Shown in pieces: positions 35,179-45,143 of a stretch of DNA of 64,000 bases (positions within the stretch are counted from its first letter, which is position 1; each line of letters begins with the position of its first letter). Both the position numbers and the translations under genes were made by a program. Where the stretch lies: NCBI RefSeq assembly GCF_010015445.1, contig NC_053112.1, forward strand, positions 1,706,312-1,770,311. Reading direction: 5' to 3'. Origin of the DNA: Perca fluviatilis. Lineage: Eukaryota; Chordata; Actinopteri; Perciformes; Percidae. Under the pieces are notes generated by a model that was given only the letters and a program-made list of their open reading frames with translations, searched no databases and was not told the origin of the DNA.

Positions 35179-35300
35179 CAGTGTTTGGCAGAGACTCTGC
35201 TGTGTTGTTGAGAAAGACCTGATGAAGTCAGTTTGAGTTTTCTTTCAGAGAGAAACAGAGACTTGTCTCGACTGCAGCGTGGCTGACACTCTGACAAACT
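35179..35300 (-). promoter_or_regulatory. Candidate TRIM B 5' UTR exon with donor
   Basis: On the minus strand an exon-like, purine/CT-rich stretch ends in AACACTG/GTGAGTACAG, a strong splice donor at 35178-35174. It is duplicated at 43246-43370 upstream of TRIM C. The TRIM coding exons start just after TGTGTAG acceptor-like sequence, which fits a non-coding first exon spliced to a single coding exon. The B exon lies 7.8 kb from its coding exon, against 1.8 kb in C. The link is an inference. Confidence 0.45.
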
Positions 35301-35313
35301 TCACTTTCATTTC
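35299..35313 (-). promoter_or_regulatory. ISRE-like site upstream of candidate exon, block B
   Basis: The minus strand reads GAAATGAAAGTGAAG, matching the GAAANNGAAA core of interferon-stimulated response elements. It sits at the upstream edge of the candidate TRIM 5' exon, where an interferon-responsive TRIM would be expected to carry one. In the C block the matching place reads ACTTCACTTAACCTCACTC on the plus strand, so the tandem GAAA is broken. Confidence 0.4.
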
Positions 35314-35591
35314 TGGAGTGTGACGTTGAAGCTCTCCTCTTTCCAGTGTTGCTCCTCCTCTTACTGCAGCTCTGTTGTTTGTTTCCTCCCTCCCATGTGC
35401 ACTCTTATTGTGAAATACCAGGATGTTGTCTGGTTAATATGGAGCAAAGGTGTGTCTTTATCTAACAGGTGGGAGGAGGAAGGTGTGTGAGAAGGTGTTG
35501 CTTATACCTTTATTATGTTTGTTGAAACTTGAAGGTAACTCAGCTTTACTTTAACCAGGAGAGTTTATTTTAGTTTATTGGACACAAATAG

Positions 35592-36844
35592 AAACCTCCA
35601 CACATCTGCAACATGTCAGTGATATGATAATGTTTTTTTTTTGTTTTTAAACTTACAGAACAAACGGAGCTAAGTCACGTCCAGCGTTACATACGTAACC
35701 AGAATGATCTTTTTCTAAACTTAACTTTGTAGTTTGTGTGTCTAAACATAACCAAACTGCAACCGTTTCACAACGTTAACGAGTGTGTAAAACCGCGACC
35801 GTTACGTTCTCTGGTTCAGATATGAGGATGAAAAACTTTAGAGGTACCTCTTAGACCATGTATCAAGAATGCATGCACAATTCCTTATTTTCACCTCGCA
35901 CACACACATAAAAAGCATGCACATACACAAAAGTGTATATATGTGTTTGTTTGTTTGTGTGTGTGTGTGTCTGTTTCTGTCTGTCTGTGTCTGTCTGTCT
36001 CTATTTTGCTATAATGTCATTTTTACTACCAATATGTAAATGTTTACACTTCTCGGGATTCATTTTAATAGCGACTGACCACACATTTAGCCATGCTACA
36101 TATATAGCATTTATACAGGTGTAGTTGGCGATTAATTTAATAGTTGACAACTAATTGATTTATCTTTGCAGCTGTAAAAACCAAAAATAATGTTGGTATT
36201 ATTTGCTTTGTAACTTTTTAACAGTTATAGTGTTGTCTTTTTCAATGTTTTTCAAATGTTTTTTGTTGCTTAGCCAATTTTTTTCCCTACGTTTTTGGAG
36301 CTTTATACAATGTTTTGGTGTTTTTTCTACATTTTTGGACCTTTAAACAATGTTTTTGGTGTTTTTCACGTTTTTGGCTTTATACAATGTTTTTGTTTTT
36401 TTTTACGTTTTTGGCGCTTTATATCAATTTTTTTGGTGTTTTTTTCTACGTTTTTGGCGCTTTATACAATGTTTTTGGTGTTTTTTCTACGTTTTTGGCA
36501 AATTATACAATGTTTTTGGTGTTTTTTTCTACGTTTTTGGCACTTTATACAATGTTTTTAGTGTTTTTTTCTACGTTTTTGGCACTTTATACAATGTTTT
36601 TGGTGTTTTTTTCTACATTTTTGGAGCTTTATACAATCTTTTTGGTGTTTTTTTTACGTTTTTGGTGCTTTATACAATTTTTTGGTATTTTTTTCTACGT
36701 TTTTGGCCCTTTATACAATGTTTTTGGTGTTTTTCACGTTTTTGTCTGTTTTGTGAAGCACTTTGTAACGTAGATTATGAAAAGCTCTCTATAAATAAAG
36801 ATTAGTGTTGACAGGGTTTCTTTGTGTGTTTTTGTCCTCTGCAG
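35592..36844 (+). other. Intron remnant before snRNP exon, copy 2
   Basis: Collinear with 21565-22200 but enlarged by a VNTR (36262-36740). It ends with GTCCTCTGCAG, the acceptor at 36844. The stretch 35410-35591 left of it is unassigned. Frames running through the VNTR (36295-36805) are low-complexity Phe-rich translations of the repeat, not genes. Confidence 0.6.
36262..36740. repeat. About 45-bp T-rich VNTR in snRNP intron, about 11 units
   Basis: Units contain CTACGTTTTTGGCGCTTTAT and ACAATGTTTTTGGTGTTTTT. The first block has one unit only. The array is strongly T-rich on the sense strand and lies about 100-580 bases before the acceptor, where it could act as an extended polypyrimidine-like region. 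Confidence 0.92.
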
Positions 36845-37002
36845 GTTTCCTGGTTTCAAAGAGGTGCGACTGGTCCCGGGGAAACATGACATCTCCTTCG
36901 TGGAGTTTGAGAGCGAGGCGGGCGGGCGTGGCTAAAGACGCACTGCAAGGCTTCCGGATCACAGCCACCTGCGCCATGAAGATCACCTCGCACCAGAAGT
37001 AG
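36845..37002 (+). pseudogene. snrpb2: Last exon of U2B''/U1A-type snRNP gene, copy 2
   Basis: The frame after the acceptor gives [20 protein letters not shown] and FESE, covering RRM2 and its RNP1-like strand. After an indel near 36913-36925 the other frame continues [20 protein letters not shown] and IT to a TAG at 37000-37002. An AATAAA is at 37198-37203. Together the two frames give nearly the whole C-terminal half of RRM2. Upstream exons are absent. One indel separates it from an open exon, so a consensus error is possible, but without the rest of the gene it is a partial duplicate either way. Confidence 0.78.
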
Positions 37003-37237
37003 TCCCCGAGTTCAGTCGCTGGACACACAGAGACTCTGAGGGGAGAAAGGGGGACATGGTCCCTGGATTGACGTTAGGGTCCCACATTGATTTTTGTAAA
37101 TCATACACAGCTGTTTGTTTTTGTTTTGTTGGTAAAATTCAGTCCCATCGTTCACGAGGTCGAGCAGATAATCTCTGGCCTACATCTGGTTTTGTAAAAT
37201 AAAAGGCTTTTACATAATTGTTGCTCTTTAATTGTTT

Positions 37238-37239
<2 letters not shown>

Positions 37240-37288
<49 letters not shown>
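37240..37288. repeat. (TG)n microsatellite
   Basis: About 24 TG units at the same position as 22590-22655. A CA-rich tract follows at about 37481-37513. Confidence 0.95.
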
Positions 37289-37290
<2 letters not shown>

Positions 37291-37957
37291 CACATTCTCT
37301 TTCCCATTGCGTAAAATAAGGATGCTTGGTCAGGTGCCTTTGGCGTTGTGGCCATTAGCAGAACTATGAAAATGATGCATCAAAAACATTTCCGAAGAAG
37401 GGTGTGTGTGTATCACAGCCTGATATATTGTAAAAACACATCAGTGATTCACGCTGTTGCTCCTTCATCACCATGAACACACACACACAACACACACACA
37501 CACACACACACACCTTTATTATATTAACTCGATCCCACACACACACACACCATCCCGCTGACACAAACACTCACCAGAGCACCAAATGTGGATTAATCCG
37601 CCGCTGAAAATAGTTCCAAACTAATACACGATGCTTTTCAACGGCAGGAACTTTCCCGAAGGAAACTAGGAACCTTTGAGACTGTGCTGACTGGCCCACA
37701 CAAATCTTTGCTCAAGCAGCAATTAAGACTCATATTTTGGTTTCTAGTGGCCATCCTCTAGTGGAAGTAGTAGTTATGACGTGTGTAAAGCAAGAACTAA
37801 GGTGATGAAGTATAAAAGCCAAATGTCCCGGTAATGAGGCAGGTTGGGGGTTGAATGGGTCAAACAGGACTTTCACCCAAGAGAACAGGGTTTGTGTCCG
37901 GTTTGAAAATCCTCCACAATCACTGCTGGTGAAAACAAACATTTCCTCCTGCCGCTC

Positions 37958-38013
37958 CTTCACATTAAAAGCATCCAACTGGTGAAACACACAGGGGAGC
38001 TTTTATTGTGAAA
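37958..38013. repeat. Hairpin/AATAAA module, copy 5
   Basis: CTTCACATTAAAAGC is inverted against GCTTTTATTGTGAA. It is the candidate distal polyadenylation site for the intact TRIM C gene, about 1.8 kb past its stop codon. Confidence 0.7.
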
Positions 38014-38958
38014 CAGACACAGGAAACACAATGTACTCGTAATGAAATACAACTTCTGTGTAAACCAGCTTTTCTGTTCAGTGTTTGGTGCTCAAGTCAC
38101 TGTTTACTCAGGCATTGTGTTCTACAACTGGTTTATTTTACAGTTTTCATTTTTACAATCAAATATTTACAGATTTCTTTGACTTATAAACCATCTTACC
38201 CACAAAACAAACCAAAAATAACCAAAGTGACTAATAATGAATCAAAAACTTTTCAGACAAAATAGAACCATTCATTAACCTTTTTATACCTGGTATAATA
38301 ACGACACATATTGTGTTCTGTAGACACTATAGACATGTAATAGACCTTAAGCTGCGTTCAGACCAAAGAAAGTGATTTTTGGCAGCATTGTGCAGCGGTG
38401 GGAGTGTCACTGAAACAGCCTGTTTGTGTGACTTCTCAATGTAGCACAAGTACACTTTATATTTCACACTCACTGTTTTCTGTCAGATGGTTTATAGATC
38501 TCGACATTTCCGACTGAACTTGAAGGCATCTTTATTTCCGGAGAAAGAGAGAGAAGAAAAAAGAGATGAGTGAGATATAGCGAAGTGCTTTGTTGTTGCA
38601 GGAAACAATCGGAAGGACTGAGGGAGGGACTGAGGAAACGTCAGCTGTTCCCCAAACTCCCGGGCAGTTCACAGCCTGTGTTTGGTCTTTTAAAATGTTC
38701 TCGTGGCAGAGATAGAGGCAGTGATGTTTCCTGTTTCCCAATGCGGGACTCTCACACCGCCTCAAAACACTCTGACAACTCTGATCTCTGTTACATGATT
38801 GGCCACTGCAGCGTGACGCAGGGTTGCGCCTTTCTCCAAAAGTTGAGTTGGTCTCAAAATTTTCACCGCTCGTTTCTTTCCATCTTCCCCCTGTGGCAAC
38901 CCACTACCCCCAATTAATATGTATGGAAAGACCTGCATTTATTGTGGATGCAGACTTA

Positions 38959-39548
38959 GGCTGTGTCTCAAACCGCCCACTTGCACACTTTAAGCACTTA
39001 GTTTAAGTATATAGTGTAGATAATGCAACAAGTCAGAGCACTGAAAGTACCAGGATGACCCCTAAAAACGGTCAAAAAGTTCAGTGTAGAACAATGGCCA
39101 CGCTCGCGACTAAATTGGCGCCATCTTGACTACACAGCAGAAAGGGGAGGGACCAGGGACGTCGACCGGCAGCTGATTGGACCGAACGCGTCACATGGGT
39201 CTGGCTTCTCCCAGATTTCACAACAGAGCATAATGGCGTCTCGTTCAGAATACGATCTCAAATTTTACAAAAATAGTTCACCGAAACGTGTTTCTGAGAC
39301 ATTTTAAGTGAGAAATAGGCCGTGCAGTTGCTGAATCTGTCTTCATTTCAGATCAACAAAGGTCAGTTTAAGAGGATTTTCATCAGATTTTCGAGCGGCG
39401 GCGAGCCGACCGCTCGTCATTTCGGTAAGTGTTTTAACGTTAAGTGCTCCGTTTGGGACGACACTAACCATCCAAAGTGGGCACTACGGTAAGTGGTCAG
39501 TGCACATTAGCAGTATACTGACAGAAGTGTGCGGTTTGAGATACAGCC
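38959..39548. mobile_element. Harbinger-type MITE, TRIM C only
   Basis: The left end is GGCTGTGTCTCAAACCGC and the right end is the exact inverse of its start (TTTGAGATACAGCC). TTA is duplicated at 38956-38958 and 39549-39551. Copies A, B and D lack it; in B and D the flanks join as GACTTACTCTTAAA. A 3-bp TTA duplication and these termini fit PIF/Harbinger. It sits in the presumed 3' UTR of the only intact TRIM gene. No transposase. Confidence 0.85.
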
Positions 39549-39833
39549 TTACTCTTAAATGAAGGTGTCTTTTGAAACTGATTTCTTTTAGAAGTTAAAA
39601 TAAATGTCTGTGGATTTAACAGAGGTTTTTTAAAATAGATATTCTGATGCAGTGTTGAAAAGATGAATGCATTAAATGAGCTTGTTGACTATGTAATGGA
39701 ATACATATAATTTAAAAAATCTTAACAATTAAGTGTAAATCAATTACTACATTAAAAAGATAGAAAATAAGATCTAAACTAATTATTAACATTTGTTTCC
39801 CTGAATGAAAATAAATGAATCAAAGTTAAGTGA

Positions 39834-41480
39834 TTAGTTTACTCTGACAGGAGAGATGATCAGAGGGGCAGAGTTTTTACCACCATAATTAAGACTGGGA
39901 CAGAAGTATGGGAAGAGTTTCTCAGTGAAGGAGCAGCCAGTAAAGGAGTAGATAAGAGCTGCAGCATCTACGTCATAAAAGGAGACCAGACCCTCCTCAT
40001 AATCCACAAACACCCCCACCTTCTGAGGAGGAGACTTCAGAGAGAGAAGGACTGAAGGGTCAGCAGCAGCTTTATACTCATTTCCATTTCTCAACACTAT
40101 AATCCAGTAACCATTCTGAGGGCTCACTGTGATGTCTCCCTTCCTGTTGATCGACTCTCTGGCCACTCCTAAAGTCCAATTAGTCTTTCCTTTAACTTGA
40201 ACCTCAAAGTAAAATCTGCCTGAAGAGAAACTCTGTTTTCCTAAAACATTAACACAATTAGAAAATCTCTCTGGGTTGTCTGGGAGATTCTTCCTCACAC
40301 CACCGTGATTCACTTGTTTCCCATCATAAGACAGGATGAGTTTAGGATGTGCTGTATCAGGATCAAGAGTCACATCCACTGCATACTGCTGGACCCTCTT
40401 CAGCTCGGCTTCAAGCAGCTTCTTCATCTCTTTACTGAGTGTCTCCTCCAGCTGAACCACAGCTTTCACCACAGTCCCCTCATATGATGATGGACGGATG
40501 CTGACCTCTGTCCAGTCCTTGGTGGGTGGAGGTTGTTGGATGTTTAGGGACTGGACACTCTGGAGAAGATGGAGGTGGTCTTCAGAGCGTAACACCTGCT
40601 CCACCTCAGTGCTTCTCTTCATCAGCTCAGAGATTTCCTGTTCCAGCTCTTTGATGAAAGCTTCGGCCTGTTTTTCTGTTGTTTTCTGCTTCTCTTTGAT
40701 CGTGTTGATGAGCTCATTCAGGCCTCTCTCAACAGACTCCTTCAGAGAAGTGAAGACCTGAACACCTTCTGCTATCTCTCTGTCTGCATCTTCCTCACTG
40801 AGGTCGACTGAGTGTTTGATCTCCTGAATCTTCAGTCGTCTCTTCTGGATCATCTGCTGAATTTCAGCCTCTGTCTTCCCCAGCTCTGCCTTCTTCCCTT
40901 CATATCCTTCTTTCAGAGGAACAACATCATGCTTCTTGTGGTCTAAAACAGTGCAGAGCATGCAGACACATGTCTGGTCGGTCTTACAGAACAGCTCCAG
41001 AGGTTTATCGTGCTTCGTACACATCCTGCCTTCCAGGTTCTCCACAGGGTCGATCAGCTGATGTCTTTTCAGACGTGAAACTGTCAGATGAGGCTCCAGG
41101 TGAGTCTCACAGTAGGAGACCAGACACACCAGGCAGGACTTCAGGGCCTTCAGTTTGGTTCCAGTGCAGACGTCACAGGGAACTTCTCCTGGTTTGGACA
41201 CTTGTTGCTCTGAGCTGCTGCTGCTGGCTTTCTGTTGAGCTGACTGTTTGAACTGAGCAACCATCTCAGAGATGAAAGTGTTGACATGCAGCTCAGGTCT
41301 TATGTTGAAAACCTTGTTACACATCGGACACAGGTACTGGTCATTAGTATTCCAGTGTTCATTGATGCAGTTTTTGCAGAAGTTGTGTCCACATAGTATG
41401 GTGACAGGATCAGTAAACACATCCAAACAGATGGAGCACAGAAACTGATCTTCAGATGATAGATAGTTTGCAGCAGCCAT
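39834..41480 (-). CDS. TRIM E3 ubiquitin ligase, btr/TRIM39-like, intact (copy C)
   Basis: A single-exon frame of 548 aa. RING: Cys15, Cys18, Cys30, His32, Cys35, Cys38, Cys51, Cys54 (C3HC4). B-box1: 102-127 (CDVC...CETH). B-box2: Cys154, His157, Cys165, Asp168, Cys173, Cys176, His181, His184. Coiled coil about 190-335. PRY-SPRY 368-545 with LDPDTAHPKL, WTLGVA and [17 protein letters not shown]. All zinc ligands and SPRY landmarks are present and the length is normal for the family. I place the start at the ATG of MAAANYL (41480) because TGTGTAG just before it looks like a splice acceptor; an in-frame ATG 11 codons upstream lies across that site. Family members act as cytoplasmic ubiquitin ligases, often interferon-induced, with SPRY choosing the target; the target here is unknown. 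Confidence 0.92.
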   Translation of the reverse strand: MAAANYLSSEDQFLCSICLDVFTDPVTILCGHNFCKNCINEHWNTNDQYLCPMCNKVFNIRPELHVNTFISEMVAQFKQSAQQKASSSSSEQQVSKPGEVPCDVCTGTKLKALKSCLVCLVSYCETHLEPHLTVSRLKRHQLIDPVENLEGRMCTKHDKPLELFCKTDQTCVCMLCTVLDHKKHDVVPLKEGYEGKKAELGKTEAEIQQMIQKRRLKIQEIKHSVDLSEEDADREIAEGVQVFTSLKESVERGLNELINTIKEKQKTTEKQAEAFIKELEQEISELMKRSTEVEQVLRSEDHLHLLQSVQSLNIQQPPPTKDWTEVSIRPSSYEGTVVKAVVQLEETLSKEMKKLLEAELKRVQQYAVDVTLDPDTAHPKLILSYDGKQVNHGGVRKNLPDNPERFSNCVNVLGKQSFSSGRFYFEVQVKGKTNWTLGVARESINRKGDITVSPQNGYWIIVLRNGNEYKAAADPSVLLSLKSPPQKVGVFVDYEEGLVSFYDVDAAALIYSFTGCSFTEKLFPYFCPSLNYGGKNSAPLIISPVRVN

Positions 41481-42491
41481 ATCTACACATAGTGTGAATA
41501 AAAAGAAAAACATATTAAAATAGAGTTTTAATTATTTAAAAAAGGTGTTTTGACTTGCACCAAAATGTGAGCAACAAGGAACACAGTGAAGCTCGCTACT
41601 CTGACAAAACAGCACTGAATATATCAACACAGGGGCGGAGCCAGACATTGTACAAATTTGGGGCTCAGCCAGGTTTACAGCGGCTAAACACACTATATAT
41701 TTTAAGACATTTGAGATAATACAATGCCTAACTATCTGCACTGGGTTGTTGTTGTGGTTGGTGGTGCGTGGTAGTTGCAAGACGTATGTGTAAGTTCAAA
41801 CATATGCTGTGTTCCAGGCAACCCGTAACCCGTGTTTACATAACCTTCTACTCGCGAAAGTGCCCTGGAACGGCTGTCAAACCGTTACCGTTAAACCCGT
41901 AAGTTACTACCCGTGACCTCGTAGCAGATCGTTGTACTCCCAGTTAACGGTTTTAACGTCACACACACATAAACAACAATGGCGACCCCTGTTGATGCTG
42001 TGCGGTGATTAACGGTGAGAAATAGAAATAAATAGACTCTATGTATACATGTAAATAGACCCTCATGCCCTCTTCGGTCATTTTTGTACATTTTTCTGAA
42101 GGTTTTTTTTCATTTTGTGATCATTTTTGCTGTGTTACTTCTTATGGCATGACATTTTGAAGGAATCCTTCTTTTCAGTCAAATTTTTTAAATCCAGTGT
42201 TTTTTACTCTTACATGTCTTTTATACTTAAATGATTCATTTTGTACCCTCTGGACAATTATTAGGTTGGAGTTTACGTGGTACTAACATTTTAAGGGTTG
42301 CACCAGCTGAAAAGTTCTAAGGCATAAGTTAAAACTTAAATCTTACACATCACCTTGGTGTATGTAAAGTCCTCTGTAAGATAGAGGTTGTCATTTTAAC
42401 TTGAAGAATTAAGAGGAGTGACCAACTATTTAGCTTCAGCAAAGCATTGTCAATATATCTATACTGTCAAACAGTTCATATTCTCGAGCTG

Positions 42492-42543
42492 CTTCACAAT
42501 AAAAGCCTCCCACTAGTTTTCTTGTGGAAAAATTTTATTGTGA
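42492..42543. repeat. Hairpin/AATAAA module, copy 6
   Basis: The left arm is CTTCACAATAAAAGC; the right arm is eroded to AATTTTATTGTGAA. Confidence 0.65.
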
Positions 42544-42903
42544 ACAGAACACATGTTGTTTGGCTGATAGTGATGTTTAGAAGTCAGAGAGACTAAATCT
42601 GTTCAGATTACAGATCATCTACAGTCTGTTGTTAATTAAAATCAGCAACAGATCACATGTAGAGCTACTCTGTCATAATAAAAACAACTGGAGACTGTGT
42701 ACAATCTGATATATGGGTGTGATAACATTATTTTAAATCACAATCGGACCACAGTGTTTCTGTCACTTCCTGTTCAGTCTGAAGGCTGCTGGAATCATAG
42801 ACAGTGTATATATAGGCTGGAAACGGCTGAAACTGTCCGACTAGAGAGCTGATTTTTGTCCCCTACTACTAGCTACTTGAACACATTACATTTCCTCCAG
42901 CTG

Positions 42904-42957
42904 CTTCACATTAAAAGCCTCCCACTGGTTCTCTGTTTGAAAGCTTTTATTGTGAAA
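42904..42957. repeat. Hairpin/AATAAA module, copy 7
   Basis: CTTCACATTAAAAGC is inverted against GCTTTTATTGTGAA; near-identical to copy 4. Confidence 0.7.
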
Positions 42958-43245
42958 CAGCCAGAGAAGATAGAGGAAGCTGTGTTCATGAAGCGATCCG
43001 TAAACGGCTATAATAGCAGTAAAGTAGGAAGTAATCTAAACTCCAGTACTGAGACCTGACACAGAGAGACTGTTTAAAGCTGTTAAAGTGGACTACTGTA
43101 TAGTGGGCCTGCGGACAAACAGCCATAGTTATATTGTTACCAATTTCACAAGAAATGAAAAGAGAGGAACTTGCTGCCTGAGTAGAGCTGAAGTTTAGTG
43201 TTAATCCTGGTTGTAGGAAGTGTAAATGTGATCAGCTGTACTCAC

Positions 43246-43380
43246 CAGTGTTTGGCAGAGACTCTGCTGTGTTGTTGAGAAAGACCTGATGAAGTCAGTT
43301 TGAGTTTTCTTTCAGAGAGAAACAGAGACTTGTCTCGACTGCAGCGTGGCTGACACTCTGACAAACTTCACTTAACCTCA
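43246..43380 (-). promoter_or_regulatory. Candidate TRIM C 5' UTR exon with donor
   Basis: The minus strand ends in CAAACACTG/GTGAGTACAG, identical to the block B exon. Upstream of about 43370, roughly 100 bp present in block B (35308-35408, including the ISRE-like site) is replaced by about 22 unrelated bases. The exon itself is retained. Whether this gene still has an interferon response from this promoter is open. Confidence 0.45.
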
Positions 43381-43529
43381 CTCTGATTTACACGGTTATT
43401 GTGAAATACCAGGATGTTGTCTGGTTAATATGGAGCAAAGATAGAGCTTTATCTTATCTAACAGGTGGGAGGAGGAAGGTGTGTGAGAAGGTGTAGCTTA
43501 TACCTTTATAGGCCTTTTAAAAGCACAGG

Positions 43530-43993
43530 TGTATCCCAAAAAGGGCTTGATTTTGACCTTGGAAAAATGTAATACGAACCCTGAATCTTATCACAAAAAA
43601 AAAATACTAGTAATGAACCAAAACCAATCATCCTCATGCACTTAGGGAAATTCAAGAAATGGTTGCATCATTAGATCTTGTTGATATCTGGCGTTTACTA
43701 AATAAAGATATGATGAGGTATACATGGCGCAGAGGAAAACAAGCCAGTAGAATCGATTATTTTCTGATTCCCTTCGCATTGGTTCCTAGAGTATTAAACT
43801 GTTGTATTGGTGACAGCTTGAGATCTGATCATAGTCTGGTTACATTGCTGATTGATAATCTGCAATGTTCCAGAGGACGGGGTTACTGGAAGTTCAATGT
43901 ATCGCTTTTAAATGATGATTCATTTGTTGACATTACCAGGAGATTTATCAAGGAATTCTTTGAAGATAATGAAAACTCCTCTAATCCACATAG
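43530..43993 (+). mobile_element. L1-Tx1 LINE, copy 2, endonuclease part
   Basis: The 43659-43993 frame includes SRIDYFLI and SDHSLVTLLI, the C-terminal active-site region of the APE-type endonuclease, where the SDH histidine is catalytic. Further upstream a decayed GGDFN-like block suggests a 5' truncation near 43530. The frame is cut at 43994 by a Harbinger element and resumes at 45144 (VWEAFKCSFRGHAIK). Confidence 0.8.
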
Positions 43994-45143
43994 TGGCCCT
44001 CATTTATCATTCTTGCGTAGAAACGGGCGTATATGTTGGCGTAAGATTATGCTTATACTCCTTTCACCACCTGATTTATTAAGCTGTGCGTACCTTTGAA
44101 ATCCAGGTGTACGCAATACCTGCCCTTGGTAAATGCCGCGGCTGAAAACGATCGTCATTAGAATAACACGCCCCAATATATTCTGGGTTTTGAGGCCTCG
44201 CCCCTACAATTCACGACATGGTGAGACGTAATCCGGCTAAGAAGCGGCACTTTTCAGAGGTGGAGATTGAAACCCTGATATCTCCGGTTCATTTGCACTA
44301 ACGTGTGTACTATTTGGCAGCCTGAAAACTGGTATTAAAGACTGTAGAAAGAATGTGAGATGGAAGGAGATCACTGATGCGGTCAACAGTGTTGCCGTGG
44401 TAAATCGGACTCCAGCTGAAGTTTAGCCTATTTAATTTATACATCCTTGACACATTTTTCTATAGTCCTAATAGTAATATACAGGCTTCTATTGCAATCT
44501 CTTAGGCCTACATGTAGGTGTACTTATATTTAAATAAACACAAGGTAGCAGAGTTTATGCAGTGTCTTTTATTTTACTCATGTTTTTTTTTCATGAGTCG
44601 GAACGAGGCAACAGCTGAGGGAGAGCGCTTGTCCTCCGCCCCCCCGTGCTGGACCCTGTCTCCTGACAGCAGAGGGGCTGGAAAAACAAGCCGAAATAAC
44701 TCGGTCAATGGCAGAAATAAATCATTCACTTGAAAGAGAAACAAAAACCTGAGGAATAAATAAAAATGTTGTGCATAGTCATGTTTCCTGTATTTAATAT
44801 CATTGCTAAACATAACACTATAGGCTACCTTTTAAAAGCGAGGACCGTGTCTTCCTGCGCGGATGTTGTACAGAACCCCCAGGCTAAAACAATGTTGCAG
44901 ACAGGCGCATAGAGGTCTTCTTTTAGTTTGTCAGTGCATTTTGTGGTGTTAGGAATTGTTTTTCTGTGCATTTCCACACTAACTCAAAAGTGCGTACGTA
45001 CACCACCTCCTGAACTGGCGTAGGATTTGAGCGTGCGGTGCGTCAACGTCCATATTGATAAATCTCAAAGTCACCGTGGTTTTGGGTGTATGCCAGGTGT
45101 ACGCTGGAAATTTGGTGTACGCACTTTTGATAAATGAGGGCCA
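43994..45143. mobile_element. Harbinger-like transposon nested in the LINE
   Basis: Perfect 16-bp terminal inverted repeats TGGCCCTCATTTATCA (43994-44009; complement 45128-45143). Inside, from ATG 44218, MVRRNPAKKRHFSEVEIETL and, after a break, WKEITDAVNSVAVVNRTPAE resemble the Myb/SANT-like protein that accompanies PIF/Harbinger transposases. Stops break it, and no DDE transposase is visible. A target-site duplication is not clear. Confidence 0.75.

Larger units (their letters stand above)
37737..39833. other. TRIM C 3' flank module
   Basis: Collinear with the flanks of A, B and D but lacking the LINE tail at its left edge (empty site near 37736). It contains the hairpin/AATAAA module (37958-38013), one 63-bp unit (about 38280-38345), a possible closer minus-strand AATAAA near 38937-38942, and a C-only Harbinger MITE (38959-39548). 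It likely includes the TRIM C 3' UTR. Confidence 0.6.
41481..43245 (-). other. Candidate first intron of TRIM C
   Basis: This joins the acceptor-like TGTGTAG before the TRIM C start to the donor GTGAGTACAG at 43245. It contains the empty TTAA site for the MITE (41702-41705), DNA matching one palindrome arm of block A (41706-42440), an unassigned 440-bp insert (about 41815-42258, beginning GCTGTGTTCCAGGCAACCCG), and two hairpin modules (42492-42543, 42904-42957). At about 1.8 kb it is the least invaded version of this intron in the window. Confidence 0.5.

Noticed and set aside
36295..36805. Three overlapping Phe-rich frames of about 90-150 aa
   Set aside because: They run through the T-rich VNTR in all phases; being open in three frames reflects the repeat, not coding.
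40305..41251. Plus-strand frames opposite TRIM C, and the same ones opposite A, B and D
   Set aside because: Shadow frames of the real minus-strand TRIM coding sequence.
41815..42258. Insert in the TRIM C intron as a defined transposon
   Set aside because: It begins GCTGTGTTCCAGG, but no inverted partner end or target duplication could be seen, so it is mentioned only within the intron entry.
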